Positions 5,119 through 7,789 of a stretch of 7,789 bases of DNA are shown piece by piece. Within the stretch, counting starts at the first letter, position 1. Each line of letters opens with the position of its first letter. The stretch covers positions 1 to 7,789 of the forward strand of contig USJU01000061.1 in the NCBI GenBank assembly GCA_900555085.1, given 5' to 3'. The translations under genes were made by a program, and so were the position numbers. Source of the DNA: an uncultured Clostridium sp. (GTDB lineage Bacteria > Bacillota > Clostridia > TANB77 > CAG-508). The notes under the pieces were generated by a model that did not search any database, had not been told where the DNA came from, and worked only from the letters and a program-made list of their open reading frames with translations.

Positions 5119-7789
5119 ATGTCTGAATATAACAATAAAAGAAGCAACAGAGCATCACATAGTAATTCACACACAGCTAGCGAAAAAGTAAAAAGCAAAA
5201 ACATAAAAAATAAAAAAGGAAAAAAAGTTAGCAAACATCCAAAATTTAAAAAAGTAATGAAAGTTTGTATAATAGCTTTAGTAGCATTAATTATTATTGC
5301 TATAGGAGTAATTGCAGGAGCGTTTTTTGGACTATTCGGAGATGATTTCAAAATAAGCAAAGATGACCTAACCTTAAACAATGTAAACGCTACAGTATAC
5401 GATAAAGACGGAAATTTAATCGCTGAACTTTCAAAGGATGAAAAAAGAAAAGTAATTTCTATGGATGAAATGAATAAATATTTGCCAAAAGCATTTATTG
5501 CAATAGAAGATGAAAGATTTTATGAACATCATGGGGTAGATTTAAAAAGAACATCTGCAGCAACTGTAAACTATATTTTTAAAGGTGGAAGTTCATCTTT
5601 TGGTGGAAGTACAATAACACAACAATTGGTAAAAAACTTAACACAAGATAAAGATAGATCAGGAATTGCAGGTATTTTAAGAAAAGTAAAAGAAATGTCT
5701 AAAGCATATCAAGTAGAACAAATGCTTACAAAAGAACAAATACTAGAATTATACTTGAATTTAATAGGCCTTGGAGGTCAAGCATATGGTGTTGAAACAG
5801 CATCACAACTATATTTTAGTAAATCAGCAAATGAACTAAGTTTAGCTGAATGTGCATATTTAGCAGGAATAAACAATTCACCAAGTTTATACAAACCATT
5901 TAGCGACAATCAAGACCAAAAAGATAAAATAATAAAAAGAACACAAACAGTTTTAACTAAAATGCATGAATTAGGTTACATAGACAGCGATGAAGAATAT
6001 AACAATGCTATGAAAGAAGTAGAAAATGGATTAGCCTTCAAAAAAGGAAATATAAATTCAAATTCAGGCCATTCTTATCATACAATAGCAGCTCTTCAAC
6101 AAGCAAAACAAGACTTAATGGAAAAAAATGGATGGAGTGCCGAAATGGCAGAAATTCAATTATATACAAAAGGTTATAAAATTTATACAACACAAGACTC
6201 AGCAGTTCAAAATGTAATGGAAGAAGAATTTAAAAAAGACAAATACATTGTAAAATCTAGGAAAAGCAAGGATGAAGATACAGGAGAATACAAACACTCA
6301 CAAGCCGCAATGGTAATAATTGACCATACAACAGGAAAAGTAGTAGGAACAGTTGGAGGATTAGGAGACGATGCCTTCACATATGGATTAAATAGAGCAA
6401 CTCAATCAAAACGTCAAACAGGATCTTCAATGAAACCACTAGCAGTTATTGCACCAGCAATTGAAGAAAAAATAATAACAGCTGCAACAGTATATGATGA
6501 CTGTGAAACAAGCTTTGGAAATTACAAACCTAAAAACTATTATAGTGGCTACAAAGGATTATCAACAGTTAGAGACGCAATAGAAATATCACAAAATATT
6601 ATTCCATTAAAAATAATGGCAGAATTAACACCACAAAAATCTATAGAATATTTAAAGAAAATGGGTATTTCATCTATGGTAACAAGTCAAGATAACAAAT
6701 CTGCAAACGATGAAAACTTATCAATGGCTTTAGGAGGATTAACAAATGGTGTAAGTCCATTAGAAATGGCAGCAGCATATGCAACAATAGCAAATGGTGG
6801 AGAATATATTGAACCAATATTTTATACAAAAGTAGAAGATAAAAGTGGAAATACAGTTATAGAAAAAGAACAAAAGAAAGAAAGAGTTCTTTCAGAACAA
6901 GCTGCATATGTAACAAAAAGTATATTAAATCAACCAGTTACAGGAAGCAAAGGAACAGCAACATATTGTGCAATATCAGGAATGGATGTATGTGCTAAAA
7001 CAGGTACAACAAACGATGATTATGATAGATGGCTTTGCGAATTTACACCATATTATACAGCAGCAACTTGGTATGGATATGATGACCAAGAAGAAGTTCA
7101 CTTTTCAGGAAACCCAGCTGGAAAAATAAGTGCAGCAGTATTTAAAGAAATACATAAAGGATTAGAAAGTAAATCATTTAAAGAACCAACAGGAATAGTT
7201 ACAGCAACAATCTGCAAAGACACAGGATTGCTTCCTTCAGCAGGATGTTCAAATACAGTAACAGACATATTTATAAAAGGAACAGTTCCAACAGATACAT
7301 GTACAGCAGGAACAGCAATAGAAATTTGTAAAGAAACAAATATGATAGCAACAGAATTCTGTCCAGAAAAAGAACAAAGAAGATTTGGAGGAATACCAGA
7401 AAAAGAATCAAAATATAATGGAAAACTATGGAACTCAAATCTATCTGGTTCAGCATCTGCACCAAAAGAAACATGTAATGTACACACATCTCCAGCAATA
7501 TCAGAAACAAATACAACAGTAGAAACACCACAAAACAAAGGAATAGAAGTTCCAAGTGTTATAGGAGAAACATTATCAAGTGCAAAATCTAAATTAGAAG
7601 GACTAAAATTAAAGGTAGAAATAAAATACGATTCAGATTCAAGTAAAGAAGATGGAGTTGTTTTAAAACAAAGTATAAAATCTGGAACAACAGTTGATGA
7701 AGGTTCAAAAATTATAATAACTGTAAACAAAAAAGACAATACAACAGGAGGAAATACAACAAATAATACAGATACAGGAAATACAACTG
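5119..7789 (+). CDS. Class A penicillin-binding protein (PBP1A type), partial at the right edge
   Basis: A bifunctional cell-wall enzyme: it polymerises lipid II into glycan strands (GT51) and cross-links peptides (penicillin-sensitive transpeptidase) outside the membrane. AGGAGG (5105-5110) lies 8 bases before the ATG at 5119. The frame is open to the window edge (890 codons, no stop), so the 3' end is missing. Order: a Lys/Ser-rich cytosolic tail (1-48); one membrane anchor (about 49-72); GT51 with EDERFYEHHG (catalytic Glu130), GGSTITQQLVKN (162-173) and RKVKE (188-192); transpeptidase with SSMK (436-439, nucleophile Ser436), SQN (491-493) and KTGT (627-630); a Cys-rich segment (699-786); one PASTA domain (about 809-871, VPSVIGETLSSAKSKLEG); and a Thr/Asn/Gly-rich tail. 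All catalytic motifs are intact. Homologues are variously called ponA, mrcA or pbp1A. Alternatives to a class A PBP are unlikely. Confidence 0.96.
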   Translation, partial: MSEYNNKRSNRASHSNSHTASEKVKSKNIKNKKGKKVSKHPKFKKVMKVCIIALVALIIIAIGVIAGAFFGLFGDDFKISKDDLTLNNVNATVYDKDGNLIAELSKDEKRKVISMDEMNKYLPKAFIAIEDERFYEHHGVDLKRTSAATVNYIFKGGSSSFGGSTITQQLVKNLTQDKDRSGIAGILRKVKEMSKAYQVEQMLTKEQILELYLNLIGLGGQAYGVETASQLYFSKSANELSLAECAYLAGINNSPSLYKPFSDNQDQKDKIIKRTQTVLTKMHELGYIDSDEEYNNAMKEVENGLAFKKGNINSNSGHSYHTIAALQQAKQDLMEKNGWSAEMAEIQLYTKGYKIYTTQDSAVQNVMEEEFKKDKYIVKSRKSKDEDTGEYKHSQAAMVIIDHTTGKVVGTVGGLGDDAFTYGLNRATQSKRQTGSSMKPLAVIAPAIEEKIITAATVYDDCETSFGNYKPKNYYSGYKGLSTVRDAIEISQNIIPLKIMAELTPQKSIEYLKKMGISSMVTSQDNKSANDENLSMALGGLTNGVSPLEMAAAYATIANGGEYIEPIFYTKVEDKSGNTVIEKEQKKERVLSEQAAYVTKSILNQPVTGSKGTATYCAISGMDVCAKTGTTNDDYDRWLCEFTPYYTAATWYGYDDQEEVHFSGNPAGKISAAVFKEIHKGLESKSFKEPTGIVTATICKDTGLLPSAGCSNTVTDIFIKGTVPTDTCTAGTAIEICKETNMIATEFCPEKEQRRFGGIPEKESKYNGKLWNSNLSGSASAPKETCNVHTSPAISETNTTVETPQNKGIEVPSVIGETLSSAKSKLEGLKLKVEIKYDSDSSKEDGVVLKQSIKSGTTVDEGSKIIITVNKKDNTTGGNTTNNTDTGNTT

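Noticed and set aside
5061..5381. Open frame on the minus strand over the PBP start and promoter
   Set aside because: It covers the PBP promoter, ribosome binding site and membrane segment. The hydrophobic translation mirrors Lys-rich codons on the other strand, and no SD is seen.
7098..7739. 213-codon open frame on the minus strand (and a shorter overlapping one at 7271-7555)
   Set aside because: The plus strand encodes the transpeptidase end and PASTA domain of the PBP. The strong use of ACA, GAA and AAA codons removes antisense stops, which explains the long open frame. No plausible start signal.
1..7789. A defence system, toxin-antitoxin pair, prophage or CRISPR array
   Set aside because: No pair of overlapping small genes, integrase, capsid, nuclease or spaced direct repeats was found. 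The only clear direct repeats are the contiguous in-gene units at 4591-4722 and a short one at the PBP tail.

Overview
The window looks like chromosomal DNA from a low-GC Gram-positive bacterium, probably a Clostridia-type Firmicute. It is very AT-rich, has strong GGAGG-type ribosome binding sites and textbook sigma-A promoters (TTGACA/TATAAT-like boxes with 17-base spacers), strongly prefers A/T-ending codons, and its core proteins are of Firmicute type. No tRNA, rRNA, CRISPR array, transposase or integrase was seen. No stretch longer than 300 bases lacks a gene.

Layout, left to right. (1) A strong promoter drives a 104-residue, very acidic protein of unknown function, closed by a perfect-palindrome terminator. 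(2) cysE, a short serine O-acetyltransferase with an abrupt C-terminus, ends at a terminator shared with the convergent gene. (3) A 101-residue unknown protein lies on the minus strand. (4) Its promoter is divergent from that of uvrA, and the two -35 boxes are only 9 bp apart. A 7-4-7 inverted repeat resembling a degenerate LexA/SOS box sits between them and overlaps the uvrA -35. (5) uvrA is complete (943 aa), with both ATPase modules and all zinc-binding cysteine pairs. (6) After uvrA comes a GTAG-headed palindrome without a T-tract, which looks like a REP-type element on the minus strand. (7) A 146-residue coiled-coil protein follows, built on four 33-base (11-residue) tandem repeats with its own promoter and a long hairpin terminator. 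(8) The last gene is a class A penicillin-binding protein (glycosyltransferase, transpeptidase and PASTA domains). It runs off the right edge in a Thr/Asn/Gly-rich tail.

The genes look like separate transcription units, mostly with their own promoter and terminator, not one pathway or operon. Sulfur assimilation (cysE), nucleotide excision repair (uvrA) and cell-wall synthesis (the PBP) are ordinary housekeeping functions. I see no convincing new multi-gene system. The points most worth a second look are the shared regulatory palindrome between uvrA and the unknown minus-strand gene, the REP-like palindrome, the hendecad-repeat protein, the acidic small protein, and the repeated cysteine modules in the PBP.
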